Shown piece after piece: positions 17,982-27,693 of a stretch of 64,000 bases of DNA (position 1 is its first letter; each line of letters starts with the position of its first letter). A model generated the notes under the pieces. That model had not been told where the DNA came from. It saw only the letters and a list, made by a program, of their open reading frames with translations, and did not search any database. Position numbers and translations under genes: made by a program. Source of the stretch: JBGAHD01 sp044226395 (lineage in GTDB: Bacteria; Pseudomonadota; Gammaproteobacteria; Xanthomonadales; Ahniellaceae); NCBI GenBank assembly GCA_044226395.1, contig JBGAHD010000004.1, positions 124,001 through 188,000 of the forward strand, read 5' to 3'.

Positions 17982-19502
17982 TCAGTGCGCGGCGGGATCG
18001 CGCGCTTGCGAAGGCGCGACGCCATACGCCGCGCGAAAACGCCGTGAAAAATGTGACAAATCGTCAAAGCCCACGCGGTTCGCGACGTCGCTGACGCGCC
18101 ACTGGCCTTGCGCCAGCAACTCGCGCGCGACTTGCAAACGCGCCGCCAACACCAGCTCGCGCGGCGAGGTGCCCATGCCGGACTTCAAGCGTCGCTGCAA
18201 GGTGCGCGGCGAGACATGAAACTGCTCGGCCAATTGCGCCGGCGTGTGCGCTTGGTCGAGATGCGCGCGAATGTGCGCGAGCACGCGTTCGCAGAAGGCG
18301 CGGTCGCGGGAGGGATCGGGTTCGGTGCTGGGTGACTCGTCTTCGGTGAGGATTGGTGCGTTCGCGTCTTGCGTCGTCGCGATCGTCGTCGATGATTCGA
18401 TCGATGGCGCATCGCTGCCCTGCTCCACTCCTTCCGAACGCTGCGATGCCGCCGAGGACTCCGCCGCCGCTGCCATCGACGACGACATCGACAAACGCCG
18501 CAACGCCGAAGCGTCGATCCGCGCCGTCGTCGGCCACGACTCCAGCCGTCGCATCAAGGCGCGCAATTGCCGTCGTCGCCACGCCGCGATCACCAAGGCG
18601 ACACCACTGAGCACCGCCATCGCGCCGAACGCGGCCATGCTCGCCACCATCGCCACGCCATGCCGCGCGGCTTGCGCCTCGAGCCACGGCGCCTCGCCTT
18701 GCAGCGCGAACACGCGCCATGTCGGCGGAAAGCCAAAGTCGCGTTCGCCCGACCACGCGAGCGGCAGCAACTGCGTGCCCACGGCGGGATCGACAGGTTC
18801 GGCCAAAGGCACTTCGCCCGCGCGCACGCGCTCGGCGTCGAAGGCCTCGGATGCGCCGGGCGGATGATCGACCAGCCAATCGTTCATGGTCACGTCGATG
18901 CGCAGACGATGGCTCGCTTGCGCCGACACCCCAAGACCCGCGAAGGGAATGGCCAACTCCGCGCGCCAGCCCGTGGCCGTGCGGCGCGCGACGTAGTCGG
19001 CGAGCAAGGGCGTGGACTCGCGCTGCGGCACGGCGGCATCGGTGAGCGCGGCGACCAGATCGTCGCCGCGCAGCACGCCGTGGCGACCGTCGGGCAGCAG
19101 GATCACGTCGACGTCGTCGCGGTTCATGCTGCGCGCGCTGTCATCGCGCGGATCGATGTAGACCTGCAGCGAGTCGTATTGATGAAACTGATCGACCGCG
19201 AGATTCGCGGGCGCTGCGACCATGTCGTTGTCGTCGACCTCGAAGGCGAAGTACAGCGCGCGCTCGTCCCAAGCCAGACGCGCGCGCACGCGATTGCGCG
19301 CGGCGGGCGCGTGCGTGGTCTCGTCGAAGTGGGCCTCGTAGGGACGCGCGGCGTCCCACTCATCGAGCACGCCATCGACGACGATGGCCTCGGCGCGATA
19401 CGGCAGCATCATGGCCTCGGGCGCGGCACTGGCCACGCGGAGCGTCGACGCGATCAGGACGATCGCGGCCCACGTCCCCGTGCTGAACCGGCCTTGGCGC
19501 AT
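17982..19502 (-). CDS. Membrane-spanning AraC-family regulator with periplasmic CBM9-like sensor
   Basis: An unusual one-component regulator of about 506 residues. The start at 19502 gives a signal-peptide-like N-terminus (MRQGRFSTGTWAAIVLIAS, cleavage after ASA); in-frame ATGs exist at 19532 and upstream. Residues about 30-215 match a family-9 carbohydrate-binding/DOMON-like beta-sandwich (VDGVLDEWDAA, LAWDERALYFAFEVDDND, SLQVYIDPR, ELAIPFAGLG). A membrane helix follows at about residues 288-310 (MVASMAAFGAMAVLSGVALVIAAW). After an acidic Ser/Glu-rich linker the C-terminus is an AraC HTH_18 domain (HTPAQLAEQFHVSPRTLQRRLK, VSDVANRVGFDDLSHFSRRFRAAYG). It is divergent from a TonB receptor and lies upstream of the beta-helix/lyase operon on the same strand. 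It probably senses a glycan in the periplasm. Confidence 0.85.
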   Translation of the reverse strand: MRQGRFSTGTWAAIVLIASTLRVASAAPEAMMLPYRAEAIVVDGVLDEWDAARPYEAHFDETTHAPAARNRVRARLAWDERALYFAFEVDDNDMVAAPANLAVDQFHQYDSLQVYIDPRDDSARSMNRDDVDVILLPDGRHGVLRGDDLVAALTDAAVPQRESTPLLADYVARRTATGWRAELAIPFAGLGVSAQASHRLRIDVTMNDWLVDHPPGASEAFDAERVRAGEVPLAEPVDPAVGTQLLPLAWSGERDFGFPPTWRVFALQGEAPWLEAQAARHGVAMVASMAAFGAMAVLSGVALVIAAWRRRQLRALMRRLESWPTTARIDASALRRLSMSSSMAAAAESSAASQRSEGVEQGSDAPSIESSTTIATTQDANAPILTEDESPSTEPDPSRDRAFCERVLAHIRAHLDQAHTPAQLAEQFHVSPRTLQRRLKSGMGTSPRELVLAARLQVARELLAQGQWRVSDVANRVGFDDLSHFSRRFRAAYGVAPSQARDPAAH

Positions 19503-19867
19503 GCATCCCCGCTCGATGAATCTCGCGCGCATTCTGCCACAGGCCGCGCGGTCGACTCGGCTCGACGTAGCCGCTGTCAAGCAACAACAGTGCGCTCGTT
19601 GTCACCATTTCGCATATCGATGTCGCCACGCGCGTCGCGACGCGCGAATCCGATCGACGATCTCACCATCGCGCGTCGCGCGCGCCTTCCCAAGCCGACA
19701 GCGTTGCTGTAGAAAACCGCCGGTTGGGGAAGCACGAGGTCGCCATCCGGGGGGAGGGAGACCATGCATCACGTCCGCGCGCTCGCGCGTGGGCGCAGCC
19801 GTTCGTTTCCCCGACGGGACCGCGCATTGAACTGCGCGACATTCACCACGCCGGAGGAGCGTACACA
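19503..19867. promoter_or_regulatory. Divergent intergenic region with an 18-bp perfect palindrome
   Basis: This 365-bp stretch has no convincing gene. It separates the CBM9-AraC regulator (minus) from the TonB receptor (plus) and must hold both promoters. A perfect palindrome CGCGCGTCGCGACGCGCG lies at 19629-19646 near the centre and could be an operator, though GC-rich DNA makes such sequences more frequent by chance. A GGAGGAG ribosome binding site lies at about 19852-19859, right before the receptor start. I cannot place sigma-70 hexamers with confidence. Confidence 0.4.
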
Positions 19868-22363
19868 ATGACAAGCTACAGCACCCGATCACCCGCGTTT
19901 CGCTTGAACGTGCTCAGCGCCAGCCTGCTGCTCGCGCTCGGCAGCGTCAGCGCATTCGCGCAGGACGCCGAGACGAACAAGGACTCGGAAGACAAGAAAC
20001 TCGAAGACGTGGTCGTGCTCGGTTCGCGCGCGCGCGGCCACACCGCCACCGAGGCGGCCGCGCCGGTTGATCTGATCGATCGCGACGCCATCGACACCTC
20101 GGCCTCGCGCGAGATCGGCCAGATCCTGCAGAACCTCGAGCCCTCGTTCAATTTCTCGCGCACGTGGATCAGCGACGGCACCGACATCATCCGCCCCGCC
20201 ACGCTGCGCGCGCTCGGCCCCGATCAGGTGTTGGTGCTGGTCAACGGCAAGCGCCGTCATCAGCAGGCCCTGGTCAATGTGCAGCAGACCATTGGTCGCG
20301 GCTCGGCCGGCACCGACATCAATGCCATCCCGGTCGGCGCGATCAAGCGCATCGAAGTGCTGCGCGATGGCGCGGCCGCGCAATACGGCTCCGACGCGAT
20401 CTCGGGCGTGATCAACATCATCCTCAAGGATCAGGCCGGCGCGGGTGATTTCTCCGCCGACGTGGGTCAGACCTACGCGGGCGATGGCGATACCTACAGC
20501 GGCTCGCTCAACTACGGCGTGCCGTTCGCGGGCGATGGCTTTTTCAACTTCACTGTGGAATATCGCGACCGCGCCGAGACCAATCGCGCCGGCCCCGACT
20601 CGCTGCGCGTCGATCCGCCGCGCGTGACCCAGCGCATCGGCGACGCCGACGCCAAGGACAAATACCTGTGGTTGAACGGTGGTCTGCCGATCGGCGCGGG
20701 TCAGTTGTACTGGTTCGGCGGCTGGTCCGAGCGCGAAGGCGATTCCTCGGGCTTCTTCCGCAGCGCCGGCGATGGCCGCACGGTGCCGGAGTACTACCCC
20801 AACGGTTTCCTGCCCAACATCATCACGACCGTCACCGACAAGTCCTTCGCCTTCGGCTACAAGGCGCCGCTGGGCGAGAGTTGGGAATGGGACGCCTCGC
20901 TCAACTGGGGCGAGAACGACTTCGACTTCCACGAGCGCAACTCGGTCAACGTCAGCTGGTACTACGAGCCCAAGCCCGGCGGTGGCATCTACGGCGAATC
21001 GCCGACCGAGGCGGACACCGGCTCGCTGATCTTCGACCAGACCACGTTCAATCTCGATTTCCGCGGTCCGGTCAATTGGAACTTCGGCGACAACCCGTTG
21101 TACCTGGCCACGGGCATCGAATATCGCCGCGACAACTACGAGATGGTCGCGGGCGATCCGGTGTCGTACACCTATGGCCGCACCAATAATCCCGGCGTCG
21201 TGATCCGTGATCAGAACGGCGGCATCGCGGCGTCGGGCATTCAAGGCTTTCCGGGCTTCACGCCAGGCACCGAAGTCGATGACGGTCGTCACAACTACGC
21301 GGTCTATGTCGACGGCGAGTCGCAGCTGACCGATCGTTTTCTGTTGGGAGCGGCATTGCGCTTCGAGGACTATTCCGACTTCGGCAATACGACCACGGGC
21401 AAGTTGTCGGCGCGCTTCGACGCGACCGAGACCTTCGCCATTCGCGGCACCTTGTCGACGGGCTTCCGCGCGCCGGGCGTGCAACAGGCCTTCTACAGCC
21501 AGGTGTCGACCAACCTCAACGCCGCCGGCGTGCTGACTGAGACGCTGACCGCGCGTCAGGACAGTGCGCTCACGCGCGCCTTCGGCATCGAGCCGTTGAA
21601 GGAAGAAGAATCGACCAGCGCGAGTCTGGGCTTCGTGTTCCGTCCGAGCGAGGCGACCTCGTTCACGGTCGATGTCTTCCGCATCGACATCGACGATCGC
21701 ATCATCTTCTCCAGCAACATCCAGCCGGAAGCGGAATCGGCCTGCGGCGCCAACAACGCCGGCTGCCCGATCCGCACCTTGCTGGCGCCGTTCAATGTCG
21801 GTCAGGCGCAGTTCTTCACCAATGCCATCGACACGCGCACAACCGGCATCGACATCGTTGGCGAGCATCGCCTGGATCTGTCGAACGGCGACACGCTGGA
21901 TCTGTCGGCGCTGCTGCACTTCAACAACACCGAAGTCACCAACCGCCGTTCGCAATCGGCGGTGTTGCCGCCCGAAGTGTTGTTCGACGACACGCAGGTC
22001 ACCTTGGTCGAGGAAGGCCAGCCCGGCGCGCATCACGTGCTGACCGCCGAGTGGAATCACACCGACTGGACGGTGACGGGCCGCGCGAACTACTACGGCT
22101 CGGTCACCGGCGAAGGCTTCACGCCCGGCATCAAGCAGACCTGGGGCGCGGCGTGGTTGTTCGATCTGGCCGTGCGCTATCGCTTCGATGAGGACCTGTC
22201 GCTGACGGTCGGCGCGAACAATCTGTTCGACAAGTACCCGGACAAGTGGGATCTGGAAGACGGCTTCCCGTTCCCGCAACTGGGCTTCAAGTACTGCTGG
22301 GAAACCTGCCCGTTCGGCGTCAACGGCGGGTACTACTTCGCGCGCTTGGATTGGCGCTTCTGA
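19868..22363 (+). CDS. TonB-dependent receptor
   Basis: An 831-residue outer-membrane receptor that imports a bulky ligand using TonB energy. The signal peptide ends around residue 32 (SAFAQ). A TonB-box-like KLEDVVVLGSRARGHT and the plug domain (DLIDRDAIDTSASREIGQILQ, NGKRRHQQALVN, IPVGAIKRIEVLRDGAAAQYGSDAISGVINIIL) follow. The rest is a beta-barrel with aromatic-rich strands, ending in YYFARLDWRF with the C-terminal phenylalanine typical of outer-membrane barrels. The ATG at 19868 has a GGAGGAG site 9 bp upstream; in-frame extension to 19724 would add an implausible leader. The neighbouring CBM9-AraC regulator and lyase genes make a carbohydrate ligand plausible, but this is inference. Confidence 0.95.
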   Translation: MTSYSTRSPAFRLNVLSASLLLALGSVSAFAQDAETNKDSEDKKLEDVVVLGSRARGHTATEAAAPVDLIDRDAIDTSASREIGQILQNLEPSFNFSRTWISDGTDIIRPATLRALGPDQVLVLVNGKRRHQQALVNVQQTIGRGSAGTDINAIPVGAIKRIEVLRDGAAAQYGSDAISGVINIILKDQAGAGDFSADVGQTYAGDGDTYSGSLNYGVPFAGDGFFNFTVEYRDRAETNRAGPDSLRVDPPRVTQRIGDADAKDKYLWLNGGLPIGAGQLYWFGGWSEREGDSSGFFRSAGDGRTVPEYYPNGFLPNIITTVTDKSFAFGYKAPLGESWEWDASLNWGENDFDFHERNSVNVSWYYEPKPGGGIYGESPTEADTGSLIFDQTTFNLDFRGPVNWNFGDNPLYLATGIEYRRDNYEMVAGDPVSYTYGRTNNPGVVIRDQNGGIAASGIQGFPGFTPGTEVDDGRHNYAVYVDGESQLTDRFLLGAALRFEDYSDFGNTTTGKLSARFDATETFAIRGTLSTGFRAPGVQQAFYSQVSTNLNAAGVLTETLTARQDSALTRAFGIEPLKEEESTSASLGFVFRPSEATSFTVDVFRIDIDDRIIFSSNIQPEAESACGANNAGCPIRTLLAPFNVGQAQFFTNAIDTRTTGIDIVGEHRLDLSNGDTLDLSALLHFNNTEVTNRRSQSAVLPPEVLFDDTQVTLVEEGQPGAHHVLTAEWNHTDWTVTGRANYYGSVTGEGFTPGIKQTWGAAWLFDLAVRYRFDEDLSLTVGANNLFDKYPDKWDLEDGFPFPQLGFKYCWETCPFGVNGGYYFARLDWRF

Positions 22364-22369
22364 GTCGAC

Positions 22370-22410
22370 GCGCGGCGCGGATTTCGGTCCGCGTCGCGCG
22401 CGGTTTCTCT
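22370..22410 (+). terminator. Rho-independent-type terminator after the TonB receptor
   Basis: Seven bases after the receptor stop is a 12-bp stem, GCGCGGCGCGGA pairing with TCCGCGTCGCGC (one G-U wobble), with loop TTTCGG. GCGGTTTCTCT follows. The stem is strong and the downstream tract is moderately T-rich. Confidence 0.6.
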
Positions 22411-22553
22411 CACGGCGGCGCCTCGAGCGCCGCCGTGTCGTTTCCGATCGGGCAAAACGTCGAACCGGGCCGCGCGGGCCTGGGTCTTTCGGCATGTCCC
22501 GGCGCGCGCGCGACCTGCCTACAATCGGCCTCTTTATGGGTCGGAGTCACACC

Positions 22554-25500
22554 ATGGTGGGCAAGCACGGTTTCTGCGCCGCGATCGCGGCGTTGGGCAT
22601 GGTCACGGTCGCGCACGGCGCGGAAACGACGCCCGGGTATTTTCGATTTCCCGCCCTGCACGGCGACACCGTGGTGTTCACCGCCGAAGGCGATCTGTGG
22701 TCGGTGCCGCTGTCCGGTGGCGTGGCGCGACGATTGACCACGCATCCGGGCGAGGAATCGCAAGCGGCCATCTCGCCCGATGGTCGACATGTCGCCTTCA
22801 TCGGCGCCTATGATTCCGTGCCCGAGGTGTACGTGATGCCGCTCGCCGGTGGCGAGCCGCGTCGTCTATCGTTCGATACCGCGCGCGCCAACGTGGTCGG
22901 CTGGACGCCTGCGGGCGAAGTGCTGTTCAGCACCGAGGGCACGGTCGGTCCGAGTTGGCGACGCGTGTTGCGCGCGGCCGATCCCGACGGCAAGACCCAG
23001 CGCGAACTGCCGCTGGCCGACGCCAATGAAGCGAGCTTCGACGCCGACGGCAAGACCCTGTGGTTCACGCGCTTCGGCCTGCACATCACCGGCGATTTCG
23101 CGCGCGACTATCGCGGCGGCGCCATGGCTCAGATGTATCGCTACGCGCTCGATGGTCAGGCCGAGGCCACGCGCATCGCCACCGACCTCGACGCCAATCT
23201 GCGTCGACCGATGTGGTGGAACGGCAAGCTCTACGCGGTCAGCGACGCCGATGGCCACGACAATCTTTGGGAGATGGCCACCGATGGCTCCGCGCGCCGC
23301 GCCCTGACGCACTATCGCGATTGGGATGTGCGAGGCGCGGCCCTGGATCGCGGCCGCATCGTGTTTCAGTTGGGCGCCGATCTGCATGTGCTCGATGTCG
23401 CCGATGGCAGCGATCGCGTGATTCCGATCACGCTGGTCAGCGATTTCGAGCAACGCCGCGAACGGCAATTGGCCAAGCCCATGGCCTTTCTCACCGACGC
23501 GACCTTGTCGGCCAGCGGCGATCGCGTGGTGCTGAGCACGCGCGGTCGCGTGGCCTTGGCCGGTACGGGCCCAATGCGTCGCGTCGACGTGGCGATTCCC
23601 GAACACGGTCGCGCGCGCGCCGCCGTGCTGTCGAACGACGGCCAGCAGGTCTTCGCCATCGTTCATCGCGATGACGGCAACGAGATCTGGTCCCTGCCCG
23701 CCGACGGTTCACCCGGCGGCAAGGCGCTGACCGACGATGGCGACACGCAGCGCTGGCGCCTGTATCCCTCGCCCGATGGTCGCTTTCTCGCGAGCGATGA
23801 CAAGAGCGCGCGCCTGTGGCTGATTGATACCCGAAATGGCGAACGCCGCGTCATCGACAGCACCTCGCACGGCGGCGACGATGCCTATGCCTCGGTCACG
23901 TGGTCGCCCGACAGTCGCTGGCTCGTGGTCTCGCGCGCCGACACCGCGCGCGGCGCCAACCAATTGCTGCTGATCGACACGCGCTCGAACACGCGCCGCG
24001 TGTTGACCAGCGATCGCTACGATGCCGCGCGCGCGAGCTTCTCGCCCGATGGTCGCTGGTTGTATTTCCTGTCGGACCGCAATTTCCAGGTCGCCACGCC
24101 TTCGCCCTGGGGCGATCGCAACATGGGCCCGTTCTTCGACAAGCGCACGCGCGTGTACGCGCTGGCGCTGCAAACCGACTCGCGTTTTCCGTTTTTGCCC
24201 GACAACGAATTGAGCGTGGTCAAGGCCAAGCCCGAAGCCAGCAAGCCCGACGACAAGAACGACAAGAAGTCCGCCACGCCCGAGATCGTGCTCGACGGTC
24301 TCGCCGAGCGTCTGTACGAAGTGCCCGTGGCGCCGGGCAACTATCGCGGCCTCGCGGTCGACAACGAGCGTCTGTACTTGCTCGCCGCCGAAGCCTCGAA
24401 CGAAATCAAGCCGCGCCTGCTCACGCTCGCCATCGGCAAGGAAGGCGCGCAGCCCGAAGTGTTCATGACCGATGTCCAGGGCTTCTCGCTGTCGGATGAT
24501 CGCAAGAAGCTGCTCGTCGGCAAGGCCACGCCGGAAGGCTTGGGCGATCTGCTGTTGTTCGACGCCGCCGCCAAGCCGCCGGCCGATCTGAGCAAGGCCG
24601 TGGTGCGCTTGGGCGATTGGCGTCCGCGCATCAACCCGGTCGAGGAGTGGCGACAGATGTTCGACGATGCGTGGCGCATGCATCGCTTGTTCGCCTTCGA
24701 CGCGGCCATGCGCGGTCGCGATTGGCCGGCGGTGCGCGCGCGCCTGCGGCCCTTGGTCGATCGCGTGACCGATCGCGCCGAGCTCGACGATCTGCTGTCG
24801 CAGATGAGCGCCGATCACGGCGCGCTGCATTCGCAAGTGCGCGGCGCCGAGTATCGCGCCGACCCCGACACCGCCGTGCCCGCGACCCTGGGCGCGAGTT
24901 ACGAGACCACGCGCGACGGCGTGCGCATCGCCCACATCTATCGCACCGAGGCCGAACTGCCGAGCGAACGCGGCCCGCTGCAACAAGCCGGCGTCGACGC
25001 GCGCGAAGGCGATGTGCTGGTCGCGATCAACGGCGCGCCCGTGCGCGGTCCTGGCGATATCGCGCACGCGCTGTATAACCAAGTCGGTCAGCAAGTGCTG
25101 CTGACCTTGCGTCGTGGCTCGGCCGCGCCGCATCGCACCGTGGTCACGCCAATCCCGATCGATCGCGATGCCACGCTGCGCTATGGCGACTGGGTGCAGA
25201 CCACGCGCGAGACCGTGACCCGCGTCGGCGAAGGCCGCATCGGTTACCTGCATCTGCGCGCCATGGGCGCGGCCGATATTGCAACCTTCGCGCGCGAGTT
25301 CTACGCCAACTTCGATCGCGAAGGCCTGATCATCGACGTGCGCCGCAATCGTGGCGGCAATATCGATTCCTGGATCATCGAAAAACTGCTGCGTCGCGCC
25401 TGGGCGTTCTGGCAACCGCCGGGACGCGAGCCGTACTGGAACATGCAGCAGACCTTCCGCGGTCATCTGGTGGTGCTGATCGATCAGCTGACCTATTCCG

Positions 25501-25880
25501 ATGGCGAGACCTTCGCCGCCGGCATCAAGGCGCTCAAGCTCGCGCCCTTGATTGGCAAGCGCACGGCCGGCGCGGGCGTGTGGCTGTCCGATCGCAATCG
25601 TCTGGCCGACAACGGCGCGGCGCGCATCGCCGAATTCGCGCAATACGGCGTCGATGGCACGTGGTTGATCGAAGGTCATGGCGTGAGCCCGGATATCGAA
25701 GTCGACAATCCGCCGCGCGCGACCTATCTCGGCGGTGACGCGCAACTCGACGCGGCGTTGGCCTACTTGCAAAAGCGCATGCAAGAGCAGCCACTGCAAC
25801 AACCGACGCCTGCCACGATCCCGCCGCGCGGCACGCCAGCCGGTGATCCGCCAGTGGCGACGCGCGATCCCTGGCATTGA
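22554..25880 (+). CDS. Tricorn-like S41 peptidase with beta-propeller and PDZ domains, exported
   Basis: A peptidase of about 1108 residues. The ATG at 22554 follows GGAG by 8 bases and gives a signal peptide (cleavage after AHG, about residue 22). Residues 25-350 and 360-660 form TolB/WD40-like propellers with repeated ISPDGRHVAF, PSPDGRFLAS, WSPDSRWLVV and FSPDGRWLYF motifs. A helical C1 domain follows (MFDDAWRMHRLFAFD), with the likely catalytic histidine at about H759. A PDZ domain is near residues 790-870 (VDAREGDVLVAINGAPV). The S41 core contains the nucleophile at about S982 in LTYSDGETFAAG. The layout is that of tricorn protease, which degrades peptides. A lysine-rich insertion near residue 560 links the propellers. 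It probably processes oligopeptides in the periplasm. Confidence 0.9.
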   Translation: MVGKHGFCAAIAALGMVTVAHGAETTPGYFRFPALHGDTVVFTAEGDLWSVPLSGGVARRLTTHPGEESQAAISPDGRHVAFIGAYDSVPEVYVMPLAGGEPRRLSFDTARANVVGWTPAGEVLFSTEGTVGPSWRRVLRAADPDGKTQRELPLADANEASFDADGKTLWFTRFGLHITGDFARDYRGGAMAQMYRYALDGQAEATRIATDLDANLRRPMWWNGKLYAVSDADGHDNLWEMATDGSARRALTHYRDWDVRGAALDRGRIVFQLGADLHVLDVADGSDRVIPITLVSDFEQRRERQLAKPMAFLTDATLSASGDRVVLSTRGRVALAGTGPMRRVDVAIPEHGRARAAVLSNDGQQVFAIVHRDDGNEIWSLPADGSPGGKALTDDGDTQRWRLYPSPDGRFLASDDKSARLWLIDTRNGERRVIDSTSHGGDDAYASVTWSPDSRWLVVSRADTARGANQLLLIDTRSNTRRVLTSDRYDAARASFSPDGRWLYFLSDRNFQVATPSPWGDRNMGPFFDKRTRVYALALQTDSRFPFLPDNELSVVKAKPEASKPDDKNDKKSATPEIVLDGLAERLYEVPVAPGNYRGLAVDNERLYLLAAEASNEIKPRLLTLAIGKEGAQPEVFMTDVQGFSLSDDRKKLLVGKATPEGLGDLLLFDAAAKPPADLSKAVVRLGDWRPRINPVEEWRQMFDDAWRMHRLFAFDAAMRGRDWPAVRARLRPLVDRVTDRAELDDLLSQMSADHGALHSQVRGAEYRADPDTAVPATLGASYETTRDGVRIAHIYRTEAELPSERGPLQQAGVDAREGDVLVAINGAPVRGPGDIAHALYNQVGQQVLLTLRRGSAAPHRTVVTPIPIDRDATLRYGDWVQTTRETVTRVGEGRIGYLHLRAMGAADIATFAREFYANFDREGLIIDVRRNRGGNIDSWIIEKLLRRAWAFWQPPGREPYWNMQQTFRGHLVVLIDQLTYSDGETFAAGIKALKLAPLIGKRTAGAGVWLSDRNRLADNGAARIAEFAQYGVDGTWLIEGHGVSPDIEVDNPPRATYLGGDAQLDAALAYLQKRMQEQPLQQPTPATIPPRGTPAGDPPVATRDPWH

Positions 25881-25988
25881 GGTCGCGTTCCCGCGCCAGC
25901 CCCTCGGTCGTCGATTGACTATCGAGGGGTTGGCGTTCGAGGCCTGATCGATCGTCGCGCGAGTGAACGCATTCGCGCGACGCGACCT

Positions 25989-26043
25989 GGGGACTTTCCA
26001 CACGTTTCCCGATTGAAGGAGGACGCGGGCCCATGGCGGCCCG
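25989..26043 (+). promoter_or_regulatory. Array leader element A: bipartite motif plus hairpin
   Basis: The motif GGGGACTT-N7-GTTTCCCG-ATTGA is at 25989-26016. It is followed by a hairpin CGGGCC/GGCCCG (26026-26031 with 26038-26043, six-base loop). The ATG lies 48 nt after the motif. The same arrangement precedes genes B, C, D, E and I. The two conserved blocks could be the -35 and -10 of an alternative-sigma promoter, with the hairpin in the 5' untranslated region; this is inference. Confidence 0.65.
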
Positions 26044-26064
26044 ACGCCACGAGGGAGCGTGCCC

Positions 26065-27510
26065 ATGAAACCATCATCGCGCCGATGCGAATTGGCGAAG
26101 GCGCGCGTCGCCTTGATCTTCGCGCGCGGCCTTCTCGCGCTGGCCCTGATCGGCGCGAGCGCGTTCGCCAGCGCCGCCACACGCACCGTGACCACGCTCG
26201 CCGACGCGGGTCCAGGCTCGTTGCGCGCCACCATCGCGGCGGCGCAGACAGACGACACCCTCGTCTTCGCGCCCGGACTCTCGGGCACGATTCGACTCGC
26301 CTCGACCTTGGTCATCGACACCACGCTGATCATCGACGGCGATCACCGAATCACGCTCGACGGCGGTGATGCCGTGGGCGTGATGTCGATCAGCGAGAAC
26401 GGCATCGCGACGCTGCGTCGCCTCACGTTTCAACGTGGTCTGGCCGAGTACGGCGCGGGCGTCGACAACAACGGACGCCTGACGCTCGACACGTGCCGGG
26501 TCCGCGACAATCACGCCTACGGCTCCGGCGGCGGCATGCGCCACTCGGGTTTCGCGCTGGTGGTGATCGACAGCGACATCGACGACAACGAAGCGGCTTA
26601 CGGCGGTGGCGGCCTCTTTGTTTCGCAGGGACTGTGGACGACGATCTCGGGCAGCCGCATCACCGGCAATCAGACCGGAGCGCCTGGTGGCGCGGGCATT
26701 CTGTTTTTCTCGGACGACCCGCTCGTGGTCGAAAGCAGCACCATCGCCGGCAACAGCAATATCGTGCCGGGTCAGGGTCTCGGTGGCGGCGTGCTCGTGG
26801 CGCGTGGCCCGGCTTACTTCGCCAACAGCACGATTTCCACGAATCAAGCCGCGAAGGGCGGCGGGCTGTTCATCGATCCCAACAGTCCCTGGGTGCGCGT
26901 GTTCGACAGCTTGCTCGTGCGCAATCAGTCGCACTCCGAAGGTGGCGGCATCTTTCTGTATGGCGGACGCCTGGAACTGCGCAACGCGACATTCTCGGGC
27001 AACACCGCGCAGACCAACGGCGGAGGTCTGTATCTCTTGTCGAACATGACCAGTGCCACGGCCGATCTGCGCTTCTCGACCTTCGCGGGCAATGGCGCGC
27101 TCGGATCGGGCGGAGGCATCGACAACGTCAACGGCGTGCTGACCCTGGCCAATAGCCTGATCGCGACCAATGGCGCGGGCCTCAACGGCGATATCTCTGG
27201 CGCCATCAACTCGCAGGGCTACAACCTCGTCGGCGCCTGGGGCACGAGCACCGGCTATGTCGCCACCGACCTGCCTTCGGGCAGCGCGCCGATGCTCGCG
27301 CCACTGGGCTTTTATGGCGGGCCGACCAACACGCAGGCGCTGTTGCCTAGCAGCGCCGCGCGCGATGTCGTGCCGGCATCGACCTGCGCCAGCGTGCTCA
27401 CCGATCAACGCGGCTTCGCGCGACCGCCCGGTCAGCCCTGCGACATCGGTGCCTTCGATGCCGATGCTGAGTTGCTGAGCGAGATCGCCCACGTCGATGG
27501 CTTCGAATGA
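26065..27510 (+). CDS. Array gene A: secreted beta-helix protein, choice-of-anchor-Q-like domain
   Basis: A 481-residue secreted protein, first of ten tandem paralogues. The ATG at 26065 has GAGGGAG just upstream and sits 48 nt after the leader motif; a GTG six bases earlier is less likely. The signal peptide ends around residue 35 (ASA). Next comes the CSLREA-like opening TVTTLADAGPGSLRATIAAAQ, then about ten parallel beta-helix turns with GGG-rich loops. The C-terminal domain (about residues 385-470) has GYNLVGAWGTSTGY, ATDLPSG, GFYGGPTNTQAL, TDQRGFARPPGQPCDIGAF. It ends ...IAHVDGFE. Families with this end domain are surface-attached or secreted; the ligand or enzymatic activity is unknown. 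It is closest to gene B, with the same length and the same internal blocks. Confidence 0.85.
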   Translation: MKPSSRRCELAKARVALIFARGLLALALIGASAFASAATRTVTTLADAGPGSLRATIAAAQTDDTLVFAPGLSGTIRLASTLVIDTTLIIDGDHRITLDGGDAVGVMSISENGIATLRRLTFQRGLAEYGAGVDNNGRLTLDTCRVRDNHAYGSGGGMRHSGFALVVIDSDIDDNEAAYGGGGLFVSQGLWTTISGSRITGNQTGAPGGAGILFFSDDPLVVESSTIAGNSNIVPGQGLGGGVLVARGPAYFANSTISTNQAAKGGGLFIDPNSPWVRVFDSLLVRNQSHSEGGGIFLYGGRLELRNATFSGNTAQTNGGGLYLLSNMTSATADLRFSTFAGNGALGSGGGIDNVNGVLTLANSLIATNGAGLNGDISGAINSQGYNLVGAWGTSTGYVATDLPSGSAPMLAPLGFYGGPTNTQALLPSSAARDVVPASTCASVLTDQRGFARPPGQPCDIGAFDADAELLSEIAHVDGFE

Positions 27511-27617
27511 AGGTCGCGCGATGCGCCGACGGCGGCTTCGAGGTCGACGATCGCTCGCGCCACGTTAGAGTTGTGGCATCTCGGCGCTCATCCGAACGCG
27601 TAATCCGTGACTACCCC

Positions 27618-27670
27618 CGGGACTTGCGCTAGGTTTCTCGCTCGAGTGACCGACCCAGCCCCGACGGGCT
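27618..27670 (+). promoter_or_regulatory. Array leader element B
   Basis: CGGGACTT-N7-GTTTCTCG-CTCGA at 27618-27645 is a slightly diverged copy of the array motif. It is followed by a hairpin AGCCC/GGGCT (27657-27661 with 27666-27670, loop CGAC). The ATG of gene B is 48 nt after the motif, exactly as for A, C and E. Confidence 0.55.
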
Positions 27671-27693
27671 CGTTTCGAACCGGGAGCACGCGC

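Noticed and set aside
19806..19819. CGTTTCCCCGACGGG upstream of the TonB receptor resembles the second half of the array leader
   Set aside because: No GGGGACTT block lies seven bases upstream and no hairpin follows at the set distance.
19889..22495. 868-codon minus-strand open frame opposite the TonB receptor
   Set aside because: Antisense shadow; composition is low-complexity and the plus-strand protein is unmistakable.
25990..25999. GGGACTTTCC in leader A matches the eukaryotic NF-kappaB consensus exactly
   Set aside because: Chance overlap of the conserved GGGGACTT block with the first bases of the variable N7 spacer; the other leaders do not continue with TCC.
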